Assembly: GCF_013414195.1 (NCBI RefSeq)
Contig: NZ_JAATTV010000007.1
Span: 124,001-188,000, forward strand
Origin: Psychrobacter sp. BI730
GTDB lineage: Bacteria > Pseudomonadota > Gammaproteobacteria > Pseudomonadales > Moraxellaceae
Length of the DNA stretch: 64,000 bases
Direction: 5' to 3'
Shown in pieces: positions 1 through 7,426 of this stretch. Position numbers and translations under genes: made by a program. How positions within the stretch are numbered: position 1 is the stretch's first letter; every line of letters begins with the position of its first letter. The notes below the pieces were generated by a model. It did not search any database. It was not told where the DNA came from and worked only from the letters and a program-made list of their open reading frames with translations.

Positions 1-372
1 AATAGCAAAGTCAATCCTAACTGTGACACTCACCATCTGCGTTTAGATGAAGCGGTCACGATCATGGAATTCACCAACGACCATTCAATCATGCACGCAA
101 TGGCTCAACGTCTTGGTGGAATTTACTGCAAACAGTCTGACGAAGCAGTAACACAAGAAAGTTTACTGATGACAGCCGTATCAACGTCAGCTTGCCAAGG
201 TGATGTGATGAATGAAATGCAAGCAGCGTTAGAAGATGGCCGTATTGATTGTAACGAGCTTGAGAGTTTGCAGGGAAAGATACAAGCAGCTATGAGTCGT
301 CTTCAAGCATTGAGCAACGCAGTCAGAAAGCAACACGCCAAAGACAATCCACACTTACAAGGAATGAAGTGA
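1..372 (+). CDS. Phage CII-type regulatory protein (Phage_CP76-like), 5' end missing
   Basis: The frame is open from the first base, so the gene begins left of the window; 123 residues are visible. They match the pattern of the phage regulatory CII family (PF06892): an Asn-Pro-rich start leading to LRLDEAVTIMEFT, then HAMAQRLGG, and a C-terminal helical part with EDGRIDCNELESL. Family members are proposed to activate or modulate early and lysogeny transcription. An internal ATG at 64 is not the real start, because the family's conserved region lies upstream of it. The stop overlaps the next small ORF, suggesting translational coupling. Assigned by eye. Confidence 0.75.
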   Translation, partial: NSKVNPNCDTHHLRLDEAVTIMEFTNDHSIMHAMAQRLGGIYCKQSDEAVTQESLLMTAVSTSACQGDVMNEMQAALEDGRIDCNELESLQGKIQAAMSRLQALSNAVRKQHAKDNPHLQGMK

Positions 373-440
373 TGTTTGAAACAGTAACTTTCGCAGACGG
401 TAGCAGCTACCAAGTGCCAGTGAAGGAGATTAAGCGATGA
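372..440 (+). CDS. Tiny coupled ORF (22 aa), unknown
   Basis: An ATG overlaps the stop of the CII-like gene by one base and the ORF ends in an ATGA overlap with the next gene. The 22-residue product (MFETVTFADGSSYQVPVKEI plus Lys-Arg) resembles the small beta-hairpin peptides often seen in phage early operons. Double overlap coupling is the main support; no function is proposed. Confidence 0.35.
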   Translation: MFETVTFADGSSYQVPVKEIKR

Positions 441-772
441 CTGACGAATACACATTGCAATCAGACGACGAGCAATTTGAACACGCTATCAGTCATGCAC
501 AAATGATGTGGCGATTGGCCTATAAACACGAATGTGAACGGAGACACGCAAAGATGAAATTTAACGAAGCAATGGCTCGTGAAGCACTAGAAGCGCAAGC
601 AGAGCAAGACCGCTTAGACGCTAGACAGTTAGCAGCTAGAGAAGCCAATGAAGCACAGAGAGAGCTTAAACGTGATCTGAACCGCATCTTTTGGCACAGA
701 GTCATGAAGTTTATTACCGCAGTCACAGTGTTAGCGGTGGCTTATCGATTAATCATTATGTTTTGGAGCTAA
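437..772 (+). CDS. Small coiled-coil protein with C-terminal membrane segment
   Basis: The 111-residue product has a long charged helical stretch (about residues 30-85, rich in Ala, Arg, Glu and Gln), then a single hydrophobic segment (about 89-110) ending FWS. This predicts a C-terminally anchored inner-membrane protein with a cytoplasmic coiled coil. The start overlaps the preceding small ORF (ATGA), indicating coupled translation in the early operon. I do not recognise the family. Confidence 0.6.
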   Translation: MTDEYTLQSDDEQFEHAISHAQMMWRLAYKHECERRHAKMKFNEAMAREALEAQAEQDRLDARQLAAREANEAQRELKRDLNRIFWHRVMKFITAVTVLAVAYRLIIMFWS

Positions 773-774
773 TC

Positions 775-1653
775 ATGTCATTCAACGAACCGTATTTCGC
801 ACCGATCAGCAATTACAGCAACACAAACAAAGGTATGCCAGTTGATGCAGTAGAAGCATGGCTTGACCAGTTCCCACAGAAACGCGCTGAGAACAAGCCC
901 AACGGCGGCATCATTCGCAGTATCGCGGACACCAGAGAGCTATATCTGCGTGAAATGAGTCCAAGAGAGCGCAAGGTTGCACGCGCTAAGGCTAAACGTG
1001 AACACAAGCAAGCCCTTAAAAACCTAGCAAAGCAAGAGCAGCAAGACGCTAAAGAAATCGCTAAGCAATTAGCTATTTGGAAGCGAGAGCAGCGCATTAA
1101 AGAAAAGGCCAGCGAGCAACCAAAAAAAGTCAAAAAGAATAACTACCCATCAACTAGAAAGCGCGCTAAGCACAAAGCTGGTCGAGCCATTCCACAGATT
1201 CAGATTGAATCAAACATCAGACGCGATGAGCTAGCCAACCAGTTAAAAGCAGGTCAGTTGATAGAGGTAGCGGAAAGGTCAGGCGGTACTGGTGCAGGTT
1301 GCCTGTATAGACAGCAAAGATTTGACCTAAAGAAATTGGCGCAAACTGGTTTACAGATAGTAAGAATCGCAAGCGCACTAGATAGACAGTCTTACTTCAC
1401 TTTGAATCAATTTGAAGTCTATCAATCAAACGTAAAGCTCGTAGGTAATTTTGATGACAAATCAAAGCAAGCACTACAAGTAGCATTAGCAACTGGTCAG
1501 ATGGTAGCGGCCGACCAATTCACCAGTAGCACGAGATTGGTTGCAGATTCAATGATGCGCCTATCTAAGTTATTCAATCTTGATATTTACACGGTTTATG
1601 AAAGCAAGACCATATTAGGTTGGATCATTCCATCGGACATTAAAAAACCCTAA
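775..1653 (+). CDS. Early phage protein with basic coiled-coil middle, unknown
   Basis: The start at 775 (MSFNEPYFAP) is chosen because it follows the upstream stop with a GGAG-containing leader; an in-frame start 28 codons earlier lies inside the upstream gene. The product is 292 residues. Residues about 50-150 are strongly basic and helical (runs such as RERKVARAKAKREHK). The C-terminal half alternates short helices and strands, ending in a segment that could be a winged-helix fold. Nucleic-acid binding is a reasonable inference from charge, but I do not recognise a named family. Confidence 0.6.
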   Translation: MSFNEPYFAPISNYSNTNKGMPVDAVEAWLDQFPQKRAENKPNGGIIRSIADTRELYLREMSPRERKVARAKAKREHKQALKNLAKQEQQDAKEIAKQLAIWKREQRIKEKASEQPKKVKKNNYPSTRKRAKHKAGRAIPQIQIESNIRRDELANQLKAGQLIEVAERSGGTGAGCLYRQQRFDLKKLAQTGLQIVRIASALDRQSYFTLNQFEVYQSNVKLVGNFDDKSKQALQVALATGQMVAADQFTSSTRLVADSMMRLSKLFNLDIYTVYESKTILGWIIPSDIKKP

Positions 1654-1705
1654 GAGCTGTGAACTCAAAGGGCATCTAACTAAACACGTAAGCGGAGTAT
1701 AGCAC

Positions 1706-2443
1706 ATGAGAATTAAAGTAGGCGATGTTTTTATCACAAAGCAAGGTTATGAGATAGCAGTTATTAGCTATTCAACACACTCGTGTATCACTGTTGAGTT
1801 TAAAGATAAAAACAAACACAGGTTGGTAACGCGAGCTCGAAACATTAAAAGAGGTGGTATTGAGAATCCATACCATCCCAAAAATTTTGGGGTTGGCTTC
1901 ATGGGTGTAGGGCTATTTAGCTCAAGGGCTAACAGCAAGCAAACAGACATATATACAGCATGGCGAAACATGCTAATGAGGTGCTACTGCGAGAAAAGGC
2001 TAGTAGAGAGACCTACTTACTTAAACTGCTTCGTCTGTGATAGTTGGTTAAATTTTCAAAACTTCGCGCAATGGATGACAGATCACAATTATGACGCGAG
2101 CAAGCATCAGCTAGACAAGGATATATTAAAAACTAACAACAAAATCTACTCCGCGGATAACTGCTGCTTAGTGCCTAGTGAGATAAACAACCTTTTTACA
2201 GATAGTGGCGCTTCACGCGGAAAGTACCCTCAAGGTGTCACCCTGCATAAAGGTCGGTTCAGAGCAAGAATGTCTGCTGGTAAAAAAACCATTGGCATAG
2301 GGTTTTACGATACACCACAAGAAGCCCACCAAGCTTATGTAGTTGCTAAGGAGGCTTACGTCAAAGAACTCGCTAACAAATGGCGTGGTCGCATAGATGA
2401 GCGCGTTTATGATGCTCTTATGAATTGGACAGTCCATCCGTAG
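1706..2443 (+). CDS. HNH-like / AP2-domain phage protein (homing-endonuclease type)
   Basis: The 245-residue product has an HNH-like core around residues 125-165 (LDKDILKTNNKIYSADNCCL then VPSEINNLF), the pattern found in many phage HNH/AP2 proteins. A C-terminal AP2-type DNA-binding segment follows (about 172-230: YPQGVTLHKGRFRARMS, IGIGFYDTPQEAHQAY). Such genes are usually free-standing selfish endonucleases or DNA-binding proteins. The gene stands apart from its neighbours with a 52-base gap upstream and about 70 bases downstream, unlike the overlapping genes around it, which fits insertion into the early operon. Catalytic activity is not certain. Confidence 0.7.
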   Translation: MRIKVGDVFITKQGYEIAVISYSTHSCITVEFKDKNKHRLVTRARNIKRGGIENPYHPKNFGVGFMGVGLFSSRANSKQTDIYTAWRNMLMRCYCEKRLVERPTYLNCFVCDSWLNFQNFAQWMTDHNYDASKHQLDKDILKTNNKIYSADNCCLVPSEINNLFTDSGASRGKYPQGVTLHKGRFRARMSAGKKTIGIGFYDTPQEAHQAYVVAKEAYVKELANKWRGRIDERVYDALMNWTVHP

Positions 2444-2445
2444 GC

Positions 2446-2474
2446 AATAAAAAACCCACTACGCAAATAGTGGG
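2446..2474 (-). terminator. Hairpin oriented as a minus-strand terminator
   Basis: A perfect 7-bp stem (CCCACTA / TAGTGGG, 6-base loop) is preceded on the plus strand by six A residues, so only minus-strand transcription would see a stem followed by a U-tract. No minus-strand gene is visible here, so it may block antisense transcription or simply mark the edge of the inserted AP2/HNH gene. Confidence 0.45.
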
Positions 2475-2515
2475 TCACATCAATCAGGTGAATGATTAAT
2501 GGGAGTTATTTAATC

Positions 2516-3457
2516 ATGTTAGATAAAGAAAGGCAAGAGTTACTTATGAGCGACTTCATGCAGGTGCCAAACATCATATTGCAGATGCAAAAGGTTCTAA
2601 AGAATGGCAATACCTACGCTTGCCTTCAATTCATCTGGTGCAAAACTGGTGGCTGGGGAAAATGTGAAGACACTATTGCTTACTCGCAATTTATTAATGA
2701 TAAGCGGTATGGAACTGGCTTAGGTGAAAAAACCATACGCAGATCGGTAGAAAAACTAGCTGATTTAGGCGTGATTAGTATGTCACCAAGTTTCAATAAT
2801 ATGCACGAATTTACGCTAAATATTGAAAAAATAAGAGAGTTGGTAGGTGATGAAGCATGGTCAAAAAGACCACCCTTAGAAGATGCAAGCATGGTCAATT
2901 TGACCGCAAGTCCGGTCATTTTGTCCGAAAGCATGGTCAATTTGTCCGACAAGCATGGTCAATCTGACCACCACACTAGAACTACTACACAAGAACCTTT
3001 ACACAAGAATATTACACAAGAAGATAAACCTAAAAAATCTAAACCAAAATTCGACGCTCTTAGTTATCCAATACCTAGTTTTATCGAGCAAGAGAATTGG
3101 AATGATTTTGTAGCAATGAGAAAGGAGATTAAAAAACCACTTACAGAGACAGCATGTAAAAGATTAGTAAAAAGTTTAATAGAGTTTGACGCAAACGGTT
3201 TTGATGTAAATGACTCTTTGAACAGTTCGATCATGAATCAGTATCAAGGTGTTTTCGAGAAAAGCCGCAAACAACAATCAAATAATCAGGTGAATAGAAA
3301 TGCAATCAATCAATCAGCTAACAGCCAACCTAAGCAATCAAGTGCAGACATCTACGCAGCAAAACTTGCAGAACAGCGCAGACAACGTGAAGCAGCCAAC
3401 ACCACAGCTACAGGAAGCAATAGAGCAAACGTTTACGACATGGAAGAAACTTTTTAG
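2516..3457 (+). CDS. Phage replication initiator, O-like
   Basis: The product is 313 residues from the chosen ATG, which has GGGAG ten bases upstream; ATGs 24 bases earlier and 30 bases later are alternatives. The N-terminal 110 residues look like a winged-helix DNA-binding domain with a replication-initiator layout (MQVPNIILQMQKVLKNGN, GEKTIRRSVEKLADLGVI). A low-complexity linker follows, then a C-terminal segment (about 190-250: WNDFVAMRKEIKKPLTETA, SSIMNQYQGVF) typical of phage O-like initiators. The linker DNA carries iteron-like repeats, as lambda O carries ori. The next gene, P-like, overlaps its end. Confidence 0.72.
   Translation: MLDKERQELLMSDFMQVPNIILQMQKVLKNGNTYACLQFIWCKTGGWGKCEDTIAYSQFINDKRYGTGLGEKTIRRSVEKLADLGVISMSPSFNNMHEFTLNIEKIRELVGDEAWSKRPPLEDASMVNLTASPVILSESMVNLSDKHGQSDHHTRTTTQEPLHKNITQEDKPKKSKPKFDALSYPIPSFIEQENWNDFVAMRKEIKKPLTETACKRLVKSLIEFDANGFDVNDSLNSSIMNQYQGVFEKSRKQQSNNQVNRNAINQSANSQPKQSSADIYAAKLAEQRRQREAANTTATGSNRANVYDMEETF
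2855..2969. repeat. Iteron-like cluster, candidate phage origin inside the O-like gene
   Basis: Five 17-bp units (four good, one degenerate) start at 2855, 2889, 2910, 2931 and 2953. The core is GCATGGTCAAtTTGwCC, containing the dyad GGTCAA-T-TTGACC. The last four are spaced 21, 21 and 22 bases apart, about two helical turns. Units fall in all three reading frames of the gene (A-W-S-K, S-M-V-N-L, K-H-G-Q-S), so the conservation is in the DNA, not the protein. A roughly 90-bp A-rich stretch follows, resembling the unwinding element next to lambda iterons. Confidence 0.65.
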
Positions 3458-3941
3458 ATCAAAAATGAAGGATGAAGATTGGATGTTAGATACGGTCGAA
3501 GTTTGGGCGATAGCATTGACTGACTTAAAGATAACTCGAACTGAGTTGTTTACAGCACAGAGAAAATCTATGTCGCTTGAATGGCCACCAACAGCACCAG
3601 CCGACTTCTTGGCACTAGGACGCACAGAGACAGCCAATAACTATCCTGATATGCGTCAAGAGTACCTAGCAGCAGCACAGGGCAACTACAAGCACGAAGT
3701 AACGCTTGAGACAGCAAACCGAGTCGGTGAGTGGCAAATCAAGACACAGCCTGAATCGATTAGCTACAAATCTTGGCAAAAGCATTATCCAGAGGTCTGC
3801 AAAGAACACAGCGAAGGCGCAGATTTTAAAGTACCGGAAACGCACCGAGTAGAACACAGCCACACACCAGTACAAGCAGGCAGTGAAGCGGATAAGCGAA
3901 TCAGTGAGAAATTAGCAGAACTACGGAGATTGAGCGCATGA
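3300..3941 (+). CDS. Replication protein P-like helicase loader
   Basis: The product is 213 residues. The segment TFTTWKKLFRSKMKDEDW through LEWPPTAPADFLALG (about 44-105) has the length, Trp/aromatic pattern and proline-rich PPTAPADFL signature of phage replication protein P relatives, which recruit host DnaB to the origin. The N-terminal 35 residues are Gln/Asn-rich. The start has AGGTG seven bases upstream but lies 158 bases inside the O-like gene; GTG or TTG codons a little downstream are alternatives, while the conserved part begins before the O-like stop, so an overlap is required. Position right after O supports the call. Confidence 0.55.
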   Translation: MQSINQLTANLSNQVQTSTQQNLQNSADNVKQPTPQLQEAIEQTFTTWKKLFRSKMKDEDWMLDTVEVWAIALTDLKITRTELFTAQRKSMSLEWPPTAPADFLALGRTETANNYPDMRQEYLAAAQGNYKHEVTLETANRVGEWQIKTQPESISYKSWQKHYPEVCKEHSEGADFKVPETHRVEHSHTPVQAGSEADKRISEKLAELRRLSA

Positions 3942-4831
3942 AAATCGAAACTAAAAATATTGGATCTTACGATTCTAAATTCGTTGTTTGTTATTCAGGC
4001 GGCCATTCAAGTGCGATATGTGCAATCAATGCAGTGTTGAGACATGGCAAAGAAAACGTAATTTTATTGAATCATGATATATCAAGCAAGGTTGAAGATG
4101 TTGATATTAAGCGGTTCAAGGAAAAAGTGGCGGATTATTTAGGTGTAGATATTACATACGCTAATCATAAGGATTTTGAAAGCATGACCCCAATCGAGGT
4201 CTGTAAAAGCATTGGCGGCTTTAAGTTTGGAAGCAGCCCAATCCTTTGCACATACAACCTGAAAACAAAGCCTTTTTATGAATGGATTAAAGCAAACGAC
4301 CCTGAGCATTTACATACATACCTATACGGCTTTGATAACACGCCAGATGAGCGAGTGCGAATGAATAGGCGTATAGCGGCAATGGGTGAAATCGGGTGTA
4401 AGACTGACTACCCATTGATTACATGGGGAAAGCTAAAAGTAACTGACACCATGAAGCAGTTAGGAATAGAAAAACCACAACGCTATTCGCATTACAAACA
4501 CGCAAATTGTGATGGTTGCTTAAAGGCAGGTTGGCAGCATTGGTATGTCACGTTCTGCAATAGACCTGATTTGTGGGAAGCGGGAAAAGCGGCAGAAGAA
4601 GAACTAAAGCACTCTATCCATAAAGATTATTACTTGGAAGAAAAGGAGGAGCTTTTTATAAACATGAGAGATCAGGGTATCCCTGATTCAGAGCATATCC
4701 CTAGCGGTAAATTTTGGGCAACGGTAAGACGATTACCTGAGAACTCATTAGGGTTGATGAGCACATGGATGGATATTGACGATATGGAGAATGAAGATGT
4801 ATTGGTTTGCGGCAACGGTTGCACAGGATAA
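3938..4831 (+). CDS. PAPS-reductase-like PP-loop enzyme of the phage early operon
   Basis: The 297-residue product has an N-type ATP-pyrophosphatase P-loop near the N-terminus (CYSGGHSSA, residues 18-26), a CTYNLKTKPF segment (104-113) as in phosphoadenosine-phosphosulfate reductase and DndC-like proteins, and a Cys cluster at C191, C194 and C207 that could hold an iron-sulphur or zinc site. Such enzymes adenylate a substrate; relatives act in sulfate assimilation, tRNA thiolation and DNA phosphorothioation. The real substrate here is unknown. It overlaps the P-like gene by four bases (ATGA), so it belongs to the early operon. Confidence 0.75.
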   Translation: MKIETKNIGSYDSKFVVCYSGGHSSAICAINAVLRHGKENVILLNHDISSKVEDVDIKRFKEKVADYLGVDITYANHKDFESMTPIEVCKSIGGFKFGSSPILCTYNLKTKPFYEWIKANDPEHLHTYLYGFDNTPDERVRMNRRIAAMGEIGCKTDYPLITWGKLKVTDTMKQLGIEKPQRYSHYKHANCDGCLKAGWQHWYVTFCNRPDLWEAGKAAEEELKHSIHKDYYLEEKEELFINMRDQGIPDSEHIPSGKFWATVRRLPENSLGLMSTWMDIDDMENEDVLVCGNGCTG

Positions 4832-4842
4832 GGAGAGCAAGC

Positions 4843-5256
4843 ATGAGCAACTTAGAAAACGAACTCAAAGCAGCGTTTGCCTTCCTCGATATTTCCAATT
4901 TCAAATGGCTGACCGATGAAGAATTGGAAGATTTACCGCCATTGACGAAAAAAGGCTCGATGACCATACCGCTTAACCAAGAAACGTTTGAAGGCATGAA
5001 AGCGAAAAGCGTTTTTACTGGTCATTGGTTGACACAAGGCAGAACGGTGATGAAGAAGAAGCGCAAATTCAGAATAACGGTGCGTATGTATCAGATAGGT
5101 ATTGATAAATATATCGAGGCTAACGCTGTGATGATTAAGCCCGACACGGTTCACAAAGCATGGGGCGCAATCAAAGAAGCGAGTGCGTTCATCATGGGTG
5201 AAAACCAAGGTGCTGACTGGAACGAGAACGAGTGTATAGCGAGGGTGAAGGTATGA
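4843..5256 (+). CDS. Unknown early phage protein (137 aa)
   Basis: The start is chosen at the ATG following TAAGGAG, eight bases upstream; an in-frame start 12 codons earlier would sit inside the PP-loop gene. The product begins MSNLENELKAAFAFLDISNF and is mixed alpha/beta, with a basic turn (MKKKRKFRI) and no recognisable catalytic motif. It is coupled to the next ORF by an ATGA overlap. Its position directly behind the PP-loop enzyme makes a functional link possible but unproven. Confidence 0.55.
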   Translation: MSNLENELKAAFAFLDISNFKWLTDEELEDLPPLTKKGSMTIPLNQETFEGMKAKSVFTGHWLTQGRTVMKKKRKFRITVRMYQIGIDKYIEANAVMIKPDTVHKAWGAIKEASAFIMGENQGADWNENECIARVKV

Positions 5257-5387
5257 AAAACATAATCAACAAAAAGACGGTACTAAGTACCGAGTGGATC
5301 AAGAGCGACACGGTTGTTATCAGATACACGGACGGCAGCAAAGAAACGATGTCACGCAAAAGTTTTAACGAGATTATTAAGGATTGA
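5253..5387 (+). CDS. Small unknown ORF (44 aa)
   Basis: The start overlaps the upstream stop (ATGA) and the stop lies one base before the VRR-NUC start. The product runs MKNIINKKTVLSTEWIKSDT and ends KSFNEIIKD. Tight packing between two coupled genes and a short beta-rich sequence typical of phage early peptides support it. Confidence 0.5.
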   Translation: MKNIINKKTVLSTEWIKSDTVVIRYTDGSKETMSRKSFNEIIKD

Positions 5388-5388
5388 T

Positions 5389-5760
5389 ATGACTGAACTA
5401 TCAGAAGCGCAAATACAAAACAAGGTTATCCGCGAAGCTAAGAAAATACCGTACAAGGATAAAACAATAGCGGATTACATCGTACACGTAGCAAATGGCG
5501 GTAAACGTAGTAAGCGAGTAGGCGCAGCACTCAAGCACAACGGTGTGAAGCGTGGCTATCCTGATTTGGTCATCGACATAGCTCGTGGCGGCTTTCACGG
5601 CCTTAGAATCGAAATTAAGAAGCCTGACGACGGTACAGTGTCACCGCATCAAGTCGAACGATTGCAAATGCTGACAGATGAGGGTTATCGAGCAGTCGTG
5701 ACAGAGGGTTATCAAGAAACGATGGACGAGATACTTAACTACTTGAGCTTATGGCCTTAA
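5389..5760 (+). CDS. VRR-NUC domain nuclease
   Basis: The 123-residue product is essentially a single VRR-NUC (PF08774) domain. GVKRGYPDLVIDIARGG supplies the PD motif, HGLRIEIKKPDDG the E-x-K motif, and SPHQVERLQMLTDEGYRAVV the conserved tail. Stand-alone phage VRR-NUC proteins are structure-selective or Holliday-junction-like nucleases used in replication or recombination. An upstream in-frame start lies inside the preceding small ORF; the chosen ATG immediately follows that ORF's stop. Confidence 0.85.
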   Translation: MTELSEAQIQNKVIREAKKIPYKDKTIADYIVHVANGGKRSKRVGAALKHNGVKRGYPDLVIDIARGGFHGLRIEIKKPDDGTVSPHQVERLQMLTDEGYRAVVTEGYQETMDEILNYLSLWP

Positions 5761-5861
5761 AACAGCAAGCATTGCAACACTAACAGGGGTACGTGCCGTT
5801 CAGATTGCTTTTAGATGCAAAGGTACTAGAAGTGATTTAAACGCCTTATACGAGAGATTTG

Positions 5862-6026
5862 ATGATGATTGATAGAGATACGATTTGGGTTAACAAGGAA
5901 ACGCGGCAATCAGTTCTGGTGCTATGGGCAAGTGATGAGCTAGTGACGTATCAAGCGGCAGATAGTCAGACACCAGTGCCAGTGCGTAAGTTTATCTTTT
6001 TACAAGATTTCGAGGAGTTGTTATGA
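5862..6026 (+). CDS. Small unknown ORF (54 aa)
   Basis: Two adjacent ATGs (5862, 5865) open a 53-54 residue frame (MMIDRDTIWVNKETRQSVLV onwards) ending in an ATGA overlap with the next gene. The GAGAGATTTG leader gives a weak ribosome site. The composition resembles its downstream neighbour, another short beta-rich protein beginning with a similar IW/QW phrase. No function is assigned. The 100 bases before it hold nothing I can identify. Confidence 0.5.
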   Translation: MMIDRDTIWVNKETRQSVLVLWASDELVTYQAADSQTPVPVRKFIFLQDFEELL

Positions 6027-6226
6027 GTAAGGTTAAGTTAAGACGACCAATATCAGTCGGTCAGCAGTGGTCACATAAAGCTGAAAACGTACTTTGCGAA
6101 GTCACAGCCATTTGGATTAATTGCGGAGGCTTGGCGGTCATTGAGTCTATGGCATTAGATGATAACGCTGAGACTTGTAATGACAGTGTGGAAGCATTTC
6201 TTGATAAATACAGATTTAAGGGGTAG
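6023..6226 (+). CDS. Small unknown phage protein (67 aa)
   Basis: The start overlaps the preceding stop and follows GAGGAG. The sequence (MSKVKLRRPISVGQQWSHKA, then ESMALDDNAETCNDSVEAFL) looks like a small all-beta SH3-like barrel, similar in style to the first half of the next gene. Such DNA- or protein-binding beta proteins are common in phage early operons; no specific role is proposed. Confidence 0.55.
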   Translation: MSKVKLRRPISVGQQWSHKAENVLCEVTAIWINCGGLAVIESMALDDNAETCNDSVEAFLDKYRFKG

Positions 6227-6229
6227 AGC

Positions 6230-6634
6230 ATGAGTGAGATTAAGGTTGGTGATTTATGGGTCAGTAGTTATAGCTCGAATTGGGTTGTGAGGATAAAAGA
6301 TTTTTATAAGCAAGACGGTACTGTTGAGTACCTAGATGATGACAACATCCTAGAAAGCAGTCATGTAACGAGTTTTATCGAAGATTTTATGTTTCTTGAA
6401 AAACCCAAACCTAAACACTCGCACTATCACAAAGACGTGAGCCAGTACGACACGATGGATATTTACGCGATATGCAAGGTTTGGAATGTTGAATCAAGCG
6501 GCTGTACTTTCGCAGCAGTTAAGAAGTTACTTAATGCTGGTGAGCGAGGTGCAAAAGACAGAATCACAGACCTAGAGCAAGCTATAGGGAGTATTGAGGC
6601 GTTAATTAAACTTGTGAAGATGGACGTTGAATAA
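6230..6634 (+). CDS. DUF3310-domain protein with N-terminal beta domain
   Basis: The 134-residue product has an N-terminal beta domain (EIKVGDLWVSSYSSNWVVRI) and a C-terminal DUF3310-like segment beginning HYHKDVSQYDTMDIYAI and continuing FAAVKKLLNAGERGAKDRI and TDLEQAIGSIEALI. The domain is common in phages; it is helical and sometimes labelled nucleotide-kinase-like, but its function is not established. GGGTAGAGC before the ATG is the ribosome site. The next gene starts within its last codons. Confidence 0.7.
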   Translation: MSEIKVGDLWVSSYSSNWVVRIKDFYKQDGTVEYLDDDNILESSHVTSFIEDFMFLEKPKPKHSHYHKDVSQYDTMDIYAICKVWNVESSGCTFAAVKKLLNAGERGAKDRITDLEQAIGSIEALIKLVKMDVE

Positions 6635-6932
6635 CCGTAACCCAAAGCGACTTGAGAAAATCAGGTCGCTACCTTGCTGCCAATGCGGTGCTAGTCCACG
6701 GAGTCAAGCAGCGCACAGCAACTTTGGCGTACATGGCAAGGGCAAGGGTATCAAGGCGGATGATAAATACACGATACCGCTGTGTCATTCGTGTCACGGA
6801 AAGCTAGACCAGTACAACATGGCTATGAGTCACGATGAGTCGCTTGAATGGTTTATGCAGAAATGGCGTGAGACAAATCGGTTGCTGAAATGGAAGAAAC
6901 GCAAGATAGAACAAAACGGAGTTGATTTCTAA
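6627..6932 (+). CDS. HNH-type recombination nuclease (DUF968/Ref-like)
   Basis: The 101-residue product shows an HNH/zinc arrangement: CCQCG near the start, AAHSNFGVHGKGKGIKADD, then IPLCHSCHGKLDQ. This is the pattern of Ref/DUF968-like phage nucleases that act with recombination proteins. Translation must begin at TTG, since the frame is closed just upstream and no ATG or GTG precedes the Cys motif; the overlap with the DUF3310 stop fits coupled re-initiation. It neighbours a NinB/Orf-like gene, consistent with a recombination role. Confidence 0.7.
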   Translation: MNNRNPKRLEKIRSLPCCQCGASPRSQAAHSNFGVHGKGKGIKADDKYTIPLCHSCHGKLDQYNMAMSHDESLEWFMQKWRETNRLLKWKKRKIEQNGVDF

Positions 6933-7426
6933 TGACTAAGAAAATCAAACGATGGATTAAGAACGAAGATGATTTAAAAGCGTTAAAGCTACTGATTGGC
7001 AATATGCAAGGGCCATTCACTCTTACGATTGAGAAAGGGATAAGAGAAAAACGCTCAAGCGATCAGAACCGCTTACAACGTCTTTGGATTAACGAAGCAG
7101 CAGAACAAGACACGATAGGCATGACAGCGGAAGAATACCGCGCTTACTGCAAATTGCACTTTGGTGTGCCAATGCTGAGAAACGAGAACGACACGTTTGC
7201 TGAGCTTTACGACGAAAAGGTGAGGGATAGAGTACCGCCATTCTCTTATGAGCAAAAGCTGGAGTTTATGGCTGTACCGTGGGATATGCACGTAACAAGG
7301 CTTATGACGGTCAAACAGCACGATAAGTACCTAAACATGATGCACGACCACTTTACTAATTTAGGCATGATTTTAACGATACCAAGCGACATTGACTGGG
7401 AAAAGGGCGGGATTACTAATGACTGA
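6932..7426 (+). CDS. NinB/Orf-like recombination protein
   Basis: The 164-residue product contains GPFTLTIEKGIREKRSSDQN followed by RLQRLWI, matching the lambda Orf/NinB signature (I-x-x-x-x-RS-x-DQNR-x-LW). Orf-family proteins bind single-stranded DNA and SSB and help load phage recombinases, replacing RecFOR. The start overlaps the HNH gene stop by one base and its end overlaps the antiterminator start by eight bases. The C-terminal half is not obviously conserved. Confidence 0.65.
   Translation: MTKKIKRWIKNEDDLKALKLLIGNMQGPFTLTIEKGIREKRSSDQNRLQRLWINEAAEQDTIGMTAEEYRAYCKLHFGVPMLRNENDTFAELYDEKVRDRVPPFSYEQKLEFMAVPWDMHVTRLMTVKQHDKYLNMMHDHFTNLGMILTIPSDIDWEKGGITND

Noticed and set aside
2855-2969. 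Short regularly spaced repeats considered as a CRISPR array
   Set aside because: Units are only 17 bp, contiguous at 21-22 bp spacing with 4-5 bp between them, and lie inside a coding gene; there are no spacers and no cas genes.
5761-5861. Stretch after the VRR-NUC gene examined for an RNA or small gene
   Set aside because: No start with a ribosome site, no hairpin and no promoter boxes were found.
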